64,000 nucleotides of DNA from JACJXW01 sp964418125. Lineage in GTDB: Bacteria; Bacteroidota; Bacteroidia; Chitinophagales; Saprospiraceae. A program made the translations under genes and the position numbers. Every line of letters starts with the position of its first letter. The stretch's first letter is position 1. Positions 9,588 through 17,572 of this stretch are shown here, in pieces. The notes under the pieces were generated by a model. That model was not told where the DNA came from. It saw nothing but the letters and a program-made list of their open reading frames with translations, and ran no database searches. The DNA is taken from positions 1-64,000 of the forward strand of contig CAYQKY010000014.1 in assembly GCA_964418125.1 (NCBI GenBank), given 5' to 3'.

Positions 9588-9764
9588 TGCATTTCTTTTT
9601 GGGCCGGAATATAAAGGGCCTTCTGTTCATTGACAAGTAAAGAGGGGCTTACTTTCCCGGTCAGTAACAGGAATAACCCGTTCGGCGGCTTTTTTTTTCG
9701 AATCCCTTACCGGGGCTTCATCTTTGAAACGAGAACAAAATTAGTCAATTTAAACCACCTGGCT

Positions 9765-10349
9765 ATGAGACAATTTGCCATCACAACACTGCTGCTATCC
9801 TGCCTGTTTACTTTTTCTTCTTTTCCGGCTTTTGCCCAGCGAAGTGCTGAGCGCCTCTGGAAAGGCAACCAACTGGACGCTCATCTCGGCATCGGGCTGT
9901 TCTCTACATTTTCGGCGGATAAGGCCCGGGCTGCTGTACCTCCACTGACGATCAGTGGGGAATACCTCCTCAATGAAAAGCTCAGCCTCGGGTTTCAGTT
10001 TGGATACACGGCTGCCGAGAAAACACGGGAAACCCTGGGGCAACAGGCCACCTGGCACAACGATTTTTACACTTTCAGCCTCCGAACCGGTTTTCACTAT
10101 ACCCGGATAAGCCGTTGGGACCTCTACGGCGGGTTTGCCCTTTCCCATAACATTTCCCGGATATCAAAACTGGAATCTGAGAAATCAGGCCTTGATGCCA
10201 ACCTGGGCATTCAGGAATCCACATCCCAGTTTTCATACACGGCCTTTCTGGGCTGCAGGTACGCGGCTAATCAGCGGGTGAGCCTGTTTGCAGAGGCAGG
10301 CTTCCTGACTTCTATTGTAACCGCCGGTTTTGGATACCGGCTGCTGTAA
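9765..10349 (+). CDS. Small outer-membrane beta-barrel protein
   Basis: 194 residues: signal peptide MRQFAITTLLLSCLF...AFA, then alternating strands ending in 'GFLTSIVTAGFGYRLL', a typical barrel-closing strand. Strand-like pieces are 'LDAHLGIGLFSTFS', 'LSLGFQFGYTAA', 'FYTFSLRTGFHYTR', 'DLYGGFALSHNISR' and 'SYTAFLGCRYAA', about eight in all, in line with an OmpA/OprF-type eight-stranded barrel. The ATG at 9765 was chosen for the signal peptide; the frame is open from 9630 but the extension is not protein-like. Role unknown. Confidence 0.75.
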   Translation: MRQFAITTLLLSCLFTFSSFPAFAQRSAERLWKGNQLDAHLGIGLFSTFSADKARAAVPPLTISGEYLLNEKLSLGFQFGYTAAEKTRETLGQQATWHNDFYTFSLRTGFHYTRISRWDLYGGFALSHNISRISKLESEKSGLDANLGIQESTSQFSYTAFLGCRYAANQRVSLFAEAGFLTSIVTAGFGYRLL

Positions 10350-10443
10350 ATTTCCTGTTCGGACAGAATATTTTCCCACTGGGAATGTTTTATTTCCCGG
10401 TTCTGGTGTTTTAATTTAAACTTTGGCCCAATAAAATCGGAAT

Positions 10444-10998
10444 ATGAAGTTTTACGGACGTACGGTTTTGTTCATTCTGGCCACTTTGCTCATCTGGAGT
10501 TACTGCCCTGCCCAGGAATTTTATCGGGTGGAGGACGGGACGATCTATTTCAAATCCGATGCGCCTCTGGAATTGATAGAGGCTACATCCAACAAAATGA
10601 GGGGGCTCATCAACCCGAAAGATAATTCCTTTGCATTTGCAGTGAAGATCAATACATTCCAGGGATTTAACAGCCCACTGCAGCGGGAGCATTTCAACGA
10701 AAACTACATGGAGAGCAAGCGGTATCCGGAAGCTACCTTCTCAGGTAGGATCATCGAAAATGTCAGCCTTACCCAACCCGGAAAATAAACCATTCGCGCC
10801 AAAGGGAAGCTAAGTATCCATGGTGTGGTACAGGAGCGGATCATAAAGAGCGAAGTGGAAGTGAGCAGGGACAAAATGGAAGTCACTTCCAGGTTCAGTG
10901 TTTTTCTGGAAGAGCACAACATCACCATTCCCAAGATCGTCTACCAGAAGATCGCTGAGGAAATTCAGGTGGAGATCAAAGCAACTTTGTTTAAATAA
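10444..10998 (+). pseudogene. YceI-family lipid-binding protein interrupted by one in-frame stop
   Basis: The first 114 codons give a secreted YceI-like protein (signal peptide MKFYGRTVLF...YCPAQ; 'GTIYFKSDAPLELIEATS', 'REHFNENYMESKRYPEATFSG'). TAA at 10786-10788 ends it, yet the same frame continues for 69 codons with clear family sequence ('TIRAKGKLSIHGVVQERIIKSEVEV', 'SVFLEEHNITIPKIVYQKIAEEIQVEIKATLFK') up to TAA at 10996-10998. The break falls in '...GK*TIRAKG...', where a tyrosine codon (TAC/TAT) would fit, so one base change explains it. No frameshift is needed. It is a fresh pseudogene, a sequencing error, or less likely a readthrough. Confidence 0.85.
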
Positions 10999-11005
10999 GC
11001 GAGCC

Positions 11006-13861
11006 TTGAGAGTCCTTTTTTTTATACTGCTTTTTTCTTTCCCGGGCCCACCGGCGCAGGGGCAGGCGCCTTTCTTCGTTTCCCATCCGCTGGGTGAGGT
11101 ATACCAGGAGGTAAAAATGTCGCTGGTTTATGAAGCCTCCGACGGTTTTCTCTGGTTCGGGTCGAACGAGGGCCTTTTCCGGTACGACGGGCAACAGTTT
11201 CAGCAATTCCTGGCTCCTGACTCTCTGAGTAATAACAGGGTAAGCGCTATTTTTGAAGATAAGCGGCGCCGGCTTTGGGTGGGGTATGAGGATGGCCGGA
11301 TTTTTCACCTTGGCCCCTCGGGTGAATTAACGCTGTGGCAACCGGAGGAAGGCCTCCCTGCCGCCCGTATTTCCGGCTTTGGGCAGGGTAAAGACGGGAT
11401 GATATGGATAGCCACCTACGGCGAAGGTTTGTACTATTACAACGGCCGCCACATGTACAATGTTGACCTCAGGGACGGGCTGCCGGGTAATGACATCTAT
11501 GTTATGGTAGTGGATCAGGAAGGCAGGGCATGGGCCGGCACGGACGGTGGCATCAGCGTTTGTTCAACCCGGAATGGGAAAAAGGAAGTCCGGAATATTA
11601 CCAGAGCGGATGGATTGCCGGATGAGATTGTCCGCACCATAATTCCTGCCGAAAACGGCAACCTCTGGATAGGTACTTATGATAAGGGCATTTGCTATTA
11701 CGATACCCGGGCTCAGGCCTTCAGCCATATACAGGAAGGCTGGGCCCACGGGCCGGTGAATACCCTGGAGTTCTTCCAGGGCAAGGAACTGTGGATCGGG
11801 ACTGAGGGGGAGGGGGTTTATCGCTATCTGTTGCCCGAGGCCCGGCTGGCCCCGGTTGATTTTGATGGGTTTGCCGGTGCTAAAGTCAAGGATCTTCATA
11901 AGGATTGTGAAGGAAACATCTGGGTGGTCAATTCCAATAAACCTGTATATGCTGCCAATCGCCAGTTTGAATTTGTCGAAGGCCAAGTTGACAATGTGCA
12001 GGCAGTGCTCTCCACGCGGGATAAAAAACTCTGGGTAGGAAGCCAGAACGGGTTGTATCGCTACGATGAACAGGAAGGAACTTTCAGCTTATTCAAGAAG
12101 GAAAACGTGATCAGCCTCTTTGAGAGCCAGTTCGGCACGATCTGGATCGGTACTTTTGGCAATGGCCTTTTTTGCCTGGACCCGGAAACCGGCCAAGAAC
12201 GCCATTTAACCGAAGCGGATGGCCTGTCCAACGGAAGTATACTCGCCATCGATGGGGACGGGCCCTATATCTGGCTGGCTACTCTGGGAGGCGTTACGGA
12301 GTTCATTTGCCAAAAGGATATTTTTGAGGTTGATCATACGCGTGTGAAGCGTTTTGATGAGGCCAGCGGGCTGGGTACCAACTTCATTTACACCGTTTTT
12401 CTGGACAGCAAAGGCAGGGCCTGGTTCGGAACCGATGGGGAGGGGTTGAGTTATATAGAGAACGGGCAAATACACAATTTCACGGAGGCGGATGACCAGT
12501 CCCTCAAGGCCATTTACTCCATCACCGAAGACCAACGGGGCCATATCTGGTTCAGTTCCGGGCAGGAAGGCGTTTTTGAGTGGGATGGGGAACATTTTCA
12601 GCACCTTTCTGTCAAAGAAGGTATCCGGGATATGGCCATCACCAGCCTGGCCACTGACGATAAGGGTAATATTCTGATCGTCCATCCCTCCGGAATCGAT
12701 ATTCTCGATCCCGTCACCAAACATATCATCTATTATGATAATGAAATCGGGTTACAGGATGTGGAGCCGAACCTGAATGCCATCTGTCGCGGAAAAGATG
12801 GCGTTATATGGATCGGCGCACAAAGCCGGCTGATCAGGTACACAGCGCTCAATGAGGAGCTTTGCATACATCCCCGCACCAGTATCAACAGTGTGGCTGT
12901 TTTTCTGGAGCCTGTAGATTTTCGGCAGCGCGACCACTTTTCCTACAGTGAGAACAACCTGATCTTTGAATACGTCGGCCTTTGGTATACCGACCCTTCG
13001 AAGGTTCGTTACCGCTACATGCTGGAAGGTTTTGACCTGGACTGGATCTATTCCCGGGACCGGCAGGCCATTTATTCCAACCTGCCTCCTGGTTCCTATA
13101 CGTTCAAGCTGGCCGCCACCGAAAACGAGGCCTTCGACGACGAGCCGATACAGGTATACCGGTTTACTGTCAGTGCTCCTTACTGGCGGCAATGGTGGTT
13201 TATTTTGCTTTGCGTATTGTTGGCCAGTACGGGAAGCGCCTGGTTGATCCGGCAGCGCGATAAAAGGCTGGAGCGGGAGGCTTTGCTTAAGCGGGAGAAG
13301 ATCGAAAGCCAGTTTGAGGCGCTTAAGAGCCAGATCAACCCGCATTTTCTTTTTAACAGTTTCAATACCCTGATCACCATCATCGAGGAAAACCCCGAGA
13401 TGGCGGTGGAATTTGTGGAAAAACTATCGGATTTTTACCGCAGTATCCTCCAATACCGGGAGATGGAAGTGATCAGCCTGCAGGAAGAGATCGAGCTGGT
13501 ACAGAATTATGCCTTCCTCCTCAAGAAGCGGTTTGGCGACAGCCTCTCCCTGGAAGTCCACAACGGCCATCAGCAGGCCTATATCGCTCCCCTGACCCTG
13601 CAAATACTGGTTGAAAATGCGGTTAAGCACAATATCATCTCAAAATCACGCCCTCTGAAAATCGAGGTTTGTATCGATAAGGAATATATCACTGTACGAA
13701 ATAACCTCCAGAAGAAGATCGCCATGGAGTTGTCGACTGGATTTGGATTGCAGAGTATTGCCAACCGCTATGCACTGCTTATCGACAGAGCCGTACGCAT
13801 CGAGGAGGGAGAGGAATATTTCAGTGTAAGCATACCGATCATAAAAAACGGAGAAGAATGA
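11006..13861 (+). CDS. Two-component sensor: seven-bladed propeller repeats, Y_Y_Y domain, LytS-type histidine kinase
   Basis: About 951 residues. A signal peptide 'RVLFFILLFSFPGPPAQGQ' is followed by periplasmic ligand-sensing propeller repeats ('DGFLWFGSNEGLFRYDG', 'GMIWIATYGEGLYYYNG', 'RAWAGTDGGISV', 'GHIWFSSGQEGVF'), a Y_Y_Y beta-sandwich ('VRYRYMLEGFDLDWIYS...LPPGSYTFKLAATEN'), one membrane helix ('WWFILLCVLLASTGSAWLI') and the kinase. The phosphorylated His is about residue 780 in 'SQINPHFLFNSFNTL'; 'LQILVENAVKHN' is the ATP-binding N box. The start is uncertain: TTG at 11006 places the signal peptide correctly, while ATG at 10898 would overlap the YceI gene. It overlaps the regulator gene by 4 bp. 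Confidence 0.9.
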   Translation: MRVLFFILLFSFPGPPAQGQAPFFVSHPLGEVYQEVKMSLVYEASDGFLWFGSNEGLFRYDGQQFQQFLAPDSLSNNRVSAIFEDKRRRLWVGYEDGRIFHLGPSGELTLWQPEEGLPAARISGFGQGKDGMIWIATYGEGLYYYNGRHMYNVDLRDGLPGNDIYVMVVDQEGRAWAGTDGGISVCSTRNGKKEVRNITRADGLPDEIVRTIIPAENGNLWIGTYDKGICYYDTRAQAFSHIQEGWAHGPVNTLEFFQGKELWIGTEGEGVYRYLLPEARLAPVDFDGFAGAKVKDLHKDCEGNIWVVNSNKPVYAANRQFEFVEGQVDNVQAVLSTRDKKLWVGSQNGLYRYDEQEGTFSLFKKENVISLFESQFGTIWIGTFGNGLFCLDPETGQERHLTEADGLSNGSILAIDGDGPYIWLATLGGVTEFICQKDIFEVDHTRVKRFDEASGLGTNFIYTVFLDSKGRAWFGTDGEGLSYIENGQIHNFTEADDQSLKAIYSITEDQRGHIWFSSGQEGVFEWDGEHFQHLSVKEGIRDMAITSLATDDKGNILIVHPSGIDILDPVTKHIIYYDNEIGLQDVEPNLNAICRGKDGVIWIGAQSRLIRYTALNEELCIHPRTSINSVAVFLEPVDFRQRDHFSYSENNLIFEYVGLWYTDPSKVRYRYMLEGFDLDWIYSRDRQAIYSNLPPGSYTFKLAATENEAFDDEPIQVYRFTVSAPYWRQWWFILLCVLLASTGSAWLIRQRDKRLEREALLKREKIESQFEALKSQINPHFLFNSFNTLITIIEENPEMAVEFVEKLSDFYRSILQYREMEVISLQEEIELVQNYAFLLKKRFGDSLSLEVHNGHQQAYIAPLTLQILVENAVKHNIISKSRPLKIEVCIDKEYITVRNNLQKKIAMELSTGFGLQSIANRYALLIDRAVRIEEGEEYFSVSIPIIKNGEE

Positions 13862-14607
13862 GAATCCTGATCATCGAAGACGAAGATGCCGCTGCACGAC
13901 GTTTGCAGAAACTGGTGAAAGAGATCGTTCCCGAAGCGGAGTTGGAAGGCCAGCTCGATAGTGTGGAAGGCGTCCTGAACTGGATGCAGGGCAATGAAAT
14001 GCCCGACCTTATTTTTATGGATATCCACCTGGCCGACGGTTCCAGCTTCGAGGTGTTTAACCACGTAGAGGTGGAGCGGCCGGTCATCTTTACTACAGCC
14101 TACGACCAGTACGCCATTCAGGCCTTTAAGGTCAATACGATCGATTATCTGTTGAAGCCCATCAAAAGGCAGGAACTGGAAAAAGCCATTGAAAAATACC
14201 GAAAGTGGCAGGGTGGGGCACAGGTCGATTATGCTCACCTGGCGAGGACGCTGCAGGGAGAACAGTACAACAAGCGTTTCCTCATCCGCATCGGGCAGAG
14301 TATTCGCGTGGTGGAAATGAAGGAGGCCGCCTACTTTTATACCGAAAGCAAGATTACTTTTGTCGTTACCAGAGAAGGAAAACGCTACCCCCTGGATTAC
14401 TCTCTGGAGAATCTGGAAGAAATGGCGGACCCCCAGTCTTTCTTCCGTATTAACCGGCAGTTTATCGTCAACATCGAGGCGATCAAGGAAATGTATGCCT
14501 ACTCGAAATCACGCGTGAAAGTCCAGCTGGAACCACAATGTGAGCTGGAAACCATCGTCAGTACGGAACGTTCGCCTCATTTCAAGAAATGGCTGGTGGG
14601 GGAGTAG
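13858..14607 (+). CDS. LytTR-family response regulator
   Basis: 249 residues. The receiver domain has the acidic pocket 'IIEDED', phospho-acceptor Asp55 in 'PDLIFMDIHLADG', Thr in 'IFTTAYDQYA' and Lys in 'IDYLLKPIKRQEL'. The C-terminal half is a LytTR DNA-binding domain ('RFLIRIGQSIRVVEMKEAAYFYTESKITFVVT', 'QSFFRINRQFIVNIEAI'). Its ATG overlaps the kinase's TGA (ATGA), so the two are translationally coupled and form a kinase-regulator pair. The target genes are not evident in the window. Confidence 0.95.
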   Translation: MRILIIEDEDAAARRLQKLVKEIVPEAELEGQLDSVEGVLNWMQGNEMPDLIFMDIHLADGSSFEVFNHVEVERPVIFTTAYDQYAIQAFKVNTIDYLLKPIKRQELEKAIEKYRKWQGGAQVDYAHLARTLQGEQYNKRFLIRIGQSIRVVEMKEAAYFYTESKITFVVTREGKRYPLDYSLENLEEMADPQSFFRINRQFIVNIEAIKEMYAYSKSRVKVQLEPQCELETIVSTERSPHFKKWLVGE

Positions 14608-14718
14608 TTCGTTACTCGTTATTCGTTACTCGTTATTCGTTACTCGTTATTCGTTTTTCGGGATTCGGAGACTCGCACCAGGCAACGAATAACGAATCAA
14701 CCATTCAACGAATCAACG
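14608..14718. repeat. Pure heptad tandem repeat with opposed arm
   Basis: Starting at the stop of the regulator gene, the unit TCGTTAC/TCGTTAT repeats about seven times with 7-bp period (14608-14660). An opposed arm at 14683-14718 carries CGAATAA/CGAATCAA-type units, so the transcript could fold into a long imperfect hairpin. It sits between convergent genes (regulator plus, DUF58 minus), where a two-way terminator is expected. Function as terminator is inference; there is no clear T-tract. Confidence 0.75.
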
Positions 14719-14724
14719 ATCCCC

Positions 14725-15654
14725 TTAAGCCCTCATCTTACTCCTCTTCACGAGGAAAGACTGCAGGACATTGCGAAAGCCCTCATTGATGTCGGCCTCT
14801 ACAAAATCAATGCGGTATTGCAGGCATTTGAACCTCAACTCTTCCTTGAATTTGGCCATCTGTTCGATGTAATAATCCCGAACCTGATTGGACTGGAGGC
14901 GCACTTTCTCTCCCGATTCCATGTCGATAAAGATATAGGGCCGGTTCTCAAATTCGAAGTTGACTTCTTTCGATTTATCCACCACGTGGAAGAGCACAAC
15001 TTCGTGCTTGTTGTGCTTGAGGTGTTGCATGGCGGCGAAGAGCTGTTCGGTGTTTTCCGTTTCTTCGAACATATCGCTGAAGATGATAACCATGGAGCGC
15101 TTATGGATGGAATCGGCGATCTGATGCAGCGCTTTGGCCGCGGAAGTGGCCCGGTTGCGCTCAGGGTTGTTGATGGCCTGGTCCAGGTAAGTCAGTAGTA
15201 ATCGATAGTGGGAAGTACTGCTTTTGCAGTGGGTATGGATACGGACATCCTCATCGAAGACGCTGAGCCCGAATGCGTCGCGCTGTCGTTGCAGGAGGTT
15301 CATCAGCGCCGCTGCCGAAAGGGCGGAGAAACGGAGCTTGTTGATATAATCCTTGCTGGTTTTGGTCACTTCGGGGAAATACATCGAAGAGGAGGCGTCG
15401 ATGACGATCTGGCACCGCAGGTTGGTCTCTTCTTCGAACCGCTTTGTGAACAGCCGGTCCGTCCTGGCAAAGACCTTCCAGTCGATATTGCGGGTATCTT
15501 CCCCCGGGTTATAGAGGCGGTGTTCGGCAAATTCTACGGAAAAGCCATGGAAGGGGCTTTTGTGTAGGCCGATAATGAACCCTTCTACTACCTGCCGGGC
15601 CAACAATTCCAGGTTGCCCAGGTTGCGCACATCGTAATTATCTGACAGCTTCAT
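14725..15654 (-). CDS. DUF58 domain protein
   Basis: 309 residues with the DUF58 hallmark 'GFSVEFAEHRLYNPGEDTRNIDWKVFARTDRLFTKRFEEE' (residues ~40-80), then a von Willebrand A-like fold with a MIDAS-type 'IVIDASSSMYFP'. DUF58 proteins are usually encoded next to MoxR AAA+ ATPases and VWA or BatA/BatB proteins; none of those is adjacent here. It appears to be transcribed alone, since a terminator precedes it at 15674-15724. The role (envelope stress or cofactor insertion in other bacteria) is uncertain. Confidence 0.85.
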   Translation of the reverse strand: MKLSDNYDVRNLGNLELLARQVVEGFIIGLHKSPFHGFSVEFAEHRLYNPGEDTRNIDWKVFARTDRLFTKRFEEETNLRCQIVIDASSSMYFPEVTKTSKDYINKLRFSALSAAALMNLLQRQRDAFGLSVFDEDVRIHTHCKSSTSHYRLLLTYLDQAINNPERNRATSAAKALHQIADSIHKRSMVIIFSDMFEETENTEQLFAAMQHLKHNKHEVVLFHVVDKSKEVNFEFENRPYIFIDMESGEKVRLQSNQVRDYYIEQMAKFKEELRFKCLQYRIDFVEADINEGFRNVLQSFLVKRSKMRA

Positions 15655-15673
15655 GAATGCGGGTAAAAATTAA

Positions 15674-15724
15674 AAAAACGCGCAAAGCCCTTATTCTACT
15701 GAAATGGGAAGAAGAATAAGGGCT
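15674..15724 (-). terminator. Terminator of trxA
   Basis: Perfect 11-bp arms AGCCCTTATTC (15686-15696) and GAATAAGGGCT (15714-15724) with a 17-base loop. On the minus strand a run of seven T follows a few bases after the stem. It starts 25 bp past the trxA stop and precedes the DUF58 gene. Confidence 0.75.
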
Positions 15725-15748
15725 CTCGGCTAATGGTTTACTTTCATC

Positions 15749-16066
15749 TTAAAGGTGCGACTCGATCTTGTCTACCAGCACCTTCTTTGTCGTTACGCCT
15801 ACCTGTTTGTCGACTACCTGGCCGTTTTTCAGGATGAGGACGGTGGGTATACTGCGGATGCCATATTTCATGGAAACCTCCGGATTGTGGTCCACATTGA
15901 CTTTCCCGACGACGACTTTGCCTTCGTATTCCTGGGAGAGTTCTTCAATGATCGGGGCGATCATGCGGCAGGGGCCACACCATTCCGCCCAGAAGTCCAC
16001 CACGGCAACGCTTTCTGTATCTATTGCTGTTTCCTGGAAATTTGCATCAGTGAACTCAAATGCCAT
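15749..16066 (-). CDS. trxA: Thioredoxin
   Basis: 105 residues, the usual thioredoxin length, with the redox site WCGPC (Cys30 and Cys33) in 'VVDFWAEWCGPCRMIAPIIEE', the conserved buried Asp24 of 'VVDFW', and the cis-proline loop 'YGIRSIPTVLILKNG'. There is no signal peptide, so it is a cytoplasmic disulfide reductase for enzymes such as ribonucleotide reductase. It is monocistronic, with its own -7 box at 16140-16147 and a terminator behind it. Confidence 0.96.
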   Translation of the reverse strand: MAFEFTDANFQETAIDTESVAVVDFWAEWCGPCRMIAPIIEELSQEYEGKVVVGKVNVDHNPEVSMKYGIRSIPTVLILKNGQVVDKQVGVTTKKVLVDKIESHL

Positions 16067-16395
16067 ATTATAGCGATTTTGTGGGTTAGTAAATTGTTTG
16101 TACTAATTTTGATTTAACAGCTTTTCGGGTAAAGAGTTGCAAATATAGGCAAACTCCTGCATTCATTTGTCCCGGCCGGGACAGTGGTGCCGGCGGAATG
16201 AATTAGCGGTTTTTTTGGGGCCCTGAAAATCAGGTTTTAAGGGTATCGTGAGCTGACTGTTTAATTTGGCCCGGCCGAACTTGCCGTACATTCTTTTTGG
16301 ACAAAAAGAGAACAAACCAGGCTCTGGAAAGTTTTTCTTTGCAGACGAACCTACACTAACATTCCGTTTGAGTAACGAAAGCCAATAAATGGCCT
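16067..16395. other. Intergenic region, divergent promoters
   Basis: 329 bp between trxA (minus) and the DUF3810 gene (plus). It holds the trxA -7 box (16140-16147) and a small CCTGA-AAA-TCAGG hairpin followed by TTTT (16222-16238). No coding frame with protein-like sequence is seen. Confidence 0.6.
16140..16147 (-). promoter_or_regulatory. -7 promoter box of trxA (TATATTTG)
   Basis: Exact match on the minus strand to the Bacteroidota sigma-70 -7 consensus TAnnTTTG, 74 bp before the trxA start. A good -33 TTTG is not seen at the usual distance. Confidence 0.45.
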
Positions 16396-17481
16396 ATGTC
16401 TAAGATAAAAATCAAACTGGCCTGGATAGGGGCAGGCCTGGCGGCTCTGTTTCTCCAGGATGTTCTGTCGGGCCACCCTGAGATCGTCGAACAATATTAC
16501 AGCCGGGGGCTGTTCCCCGTCCTGCGCTGGCTCATTGATTATCTGCTGGCCTGGTTGCCCGTTCCTCTGATCTACCTTTTTGTGTTCGGGCTGGCCTATT
16601 TTTTAGTGCGGAGGATAGGCCGCTGGTGGCGAAGGGCCTATGAGCACTCCTGGGAAAAGGCACTGGACGGCCTTCTGGGCACAGGGGCTTTTTTCGGTGG
16701 AGGCATCTTCCTCTTTCTGGCCTTATGGGGGTTTAATTACGGGCGGCTTCCGATCGAAGACCAACTGGGGCTGGAACTGCAGGCGCTCACTTTTTCTGAA
16801 CTGAAAGAGGAGTTTCTTCATGAAACAGAAACCATCAAGCGGCTGAGAAAAGAAATACCGAACATCACCCGGGAGCCGGTTTCCGCAGAAATGCTGCCGA
16901 AAAGGCTGGAAAAAAAGCTCCGGGCAGAATTGGAAGGGTGGCTGGGCCAGCATGGCTTCTCCACCGCTGGAAGGGTGCGTGGCCGCTATGTGCTGCCTAA
17001 AGGGATCTTTTTGCGGTTCAGCTCCTCGGGGCTCTATTTCCCCTTTACCGGCGAGGGGCATGTCGACGCCGGCCTGCACCCCCTGCAGAAACCCTACGTT
17101 ATGGCCCATGAACTGGCCCACGGATACGGCTTTGGCGATGAGGGCACCTGTAACTTCCTCGGTTACCTGGCCTGCATCCAATCTGAAGATCCGCTGATCG
17201 CCTATGCCGGGCACCTCAATTACTGGCGCACCCTGGCGGCGGATTACCTGCAATATGAACCGGAAAAGTACAGGGAATTCCGGGAAAGCCTGCCCCTAGG
17301 CATTCAGGCCGACCTCGATGCGATCAACGAAGTGCTGATGCGTTATCCGGATATCATGCCGCGTTTTCGGTATTACGCCTATGACGCGTATCTGAAGTCT
17401 CAGGGGATAGAAGAAGGGATCAGAAATTACGACCGCGTCACCATGCTGGCCAGAGCGTGGAGGCTAAGCCAGAGGATATAG
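16396..17481 (+). CDS. DUF3810 membrane protein with metalloprotease-like motif
   Basis: 361 residues. Two or three membrane helices are in the first ~130 residues ('WIGAGLAALFLQDVL', 'VPLIYLFVFGLAYFLV', 'FFGGGIFLFLALWGFNYGRLP'), followed by a soluble domain with 'YVMAHELAHGYGFGDEGTCNFLGYLACI' (near residue 240). HExxH plus a downstream Glu is the zincin-type zinc site. DUF3810 is a Bacteroidota family with no known substrate; peptidase activity is inferred from the motif only. It converges with the dynamin-like gene. Confidence 0.82.
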   Translation: MSKIKIKLAWIGAGLAALFLQDVLSGHPEIVEQYYSRGLFPVLRWLIDYLLAWLPVPLIYLFVFGLAYFLVRRIGRWWRRAYEHSWEKALDGLLGTGAFFGGGIFLFLALWGFNYGRLPIEDQLGLELQALTFSELKEEFLHETETIKRLRKEIPNITREPVSAEMLPKRLEKKLRAELEGWLGQHGFSTAGRVRGRYVLPKGIFLRFSSSGLYFPFTGEGHVDAGLHPLQKPYVMAHELAHGYGFGDEGTCNFLGYLACIQSEDPLIAYAGHLNYWRTLAADYLQYEPEKYREFRESLPLGIQADLDAINEVLMRYPDIMPRFRYYAYDAYLKSQGIEEGIRNYDRVTMLARAWRLSQRI

Positions 17482-17570
17482 GAGGGAATGAATGAATGAG
17501 TGCCCGTCCTCATTCTTCGGCCGGGTAAAAATGAAGGAATGGTTCCCTGGACGGGCCTTCACTCCTCCGT
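17481..17570. repeat. Extended imperfect inverted repeat between convergent genes
   Basis: Left arm 17481-17518 (GGAGGGAATGAATGAATGAG, then TGCCCGTCC and CATTCTTC) faces right arm 17533-17568 (GAAGGAATG, GGACGGGC, CACTCCTCC). The pairing is interrupted by small bulges but covers about 30 bases. The place and symmetry suggest a two-way transcription terminator. Confidence 0.5.
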
Positions 17571-17572
17571 TT

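Noticed and set aside
14608..14718. CRISPR-like array
   Set aside because: The unit is only 7 bp with no unique spacers between the copies; it is a short tandem repeat, not CRISPR. No cas gene occurs in the window.
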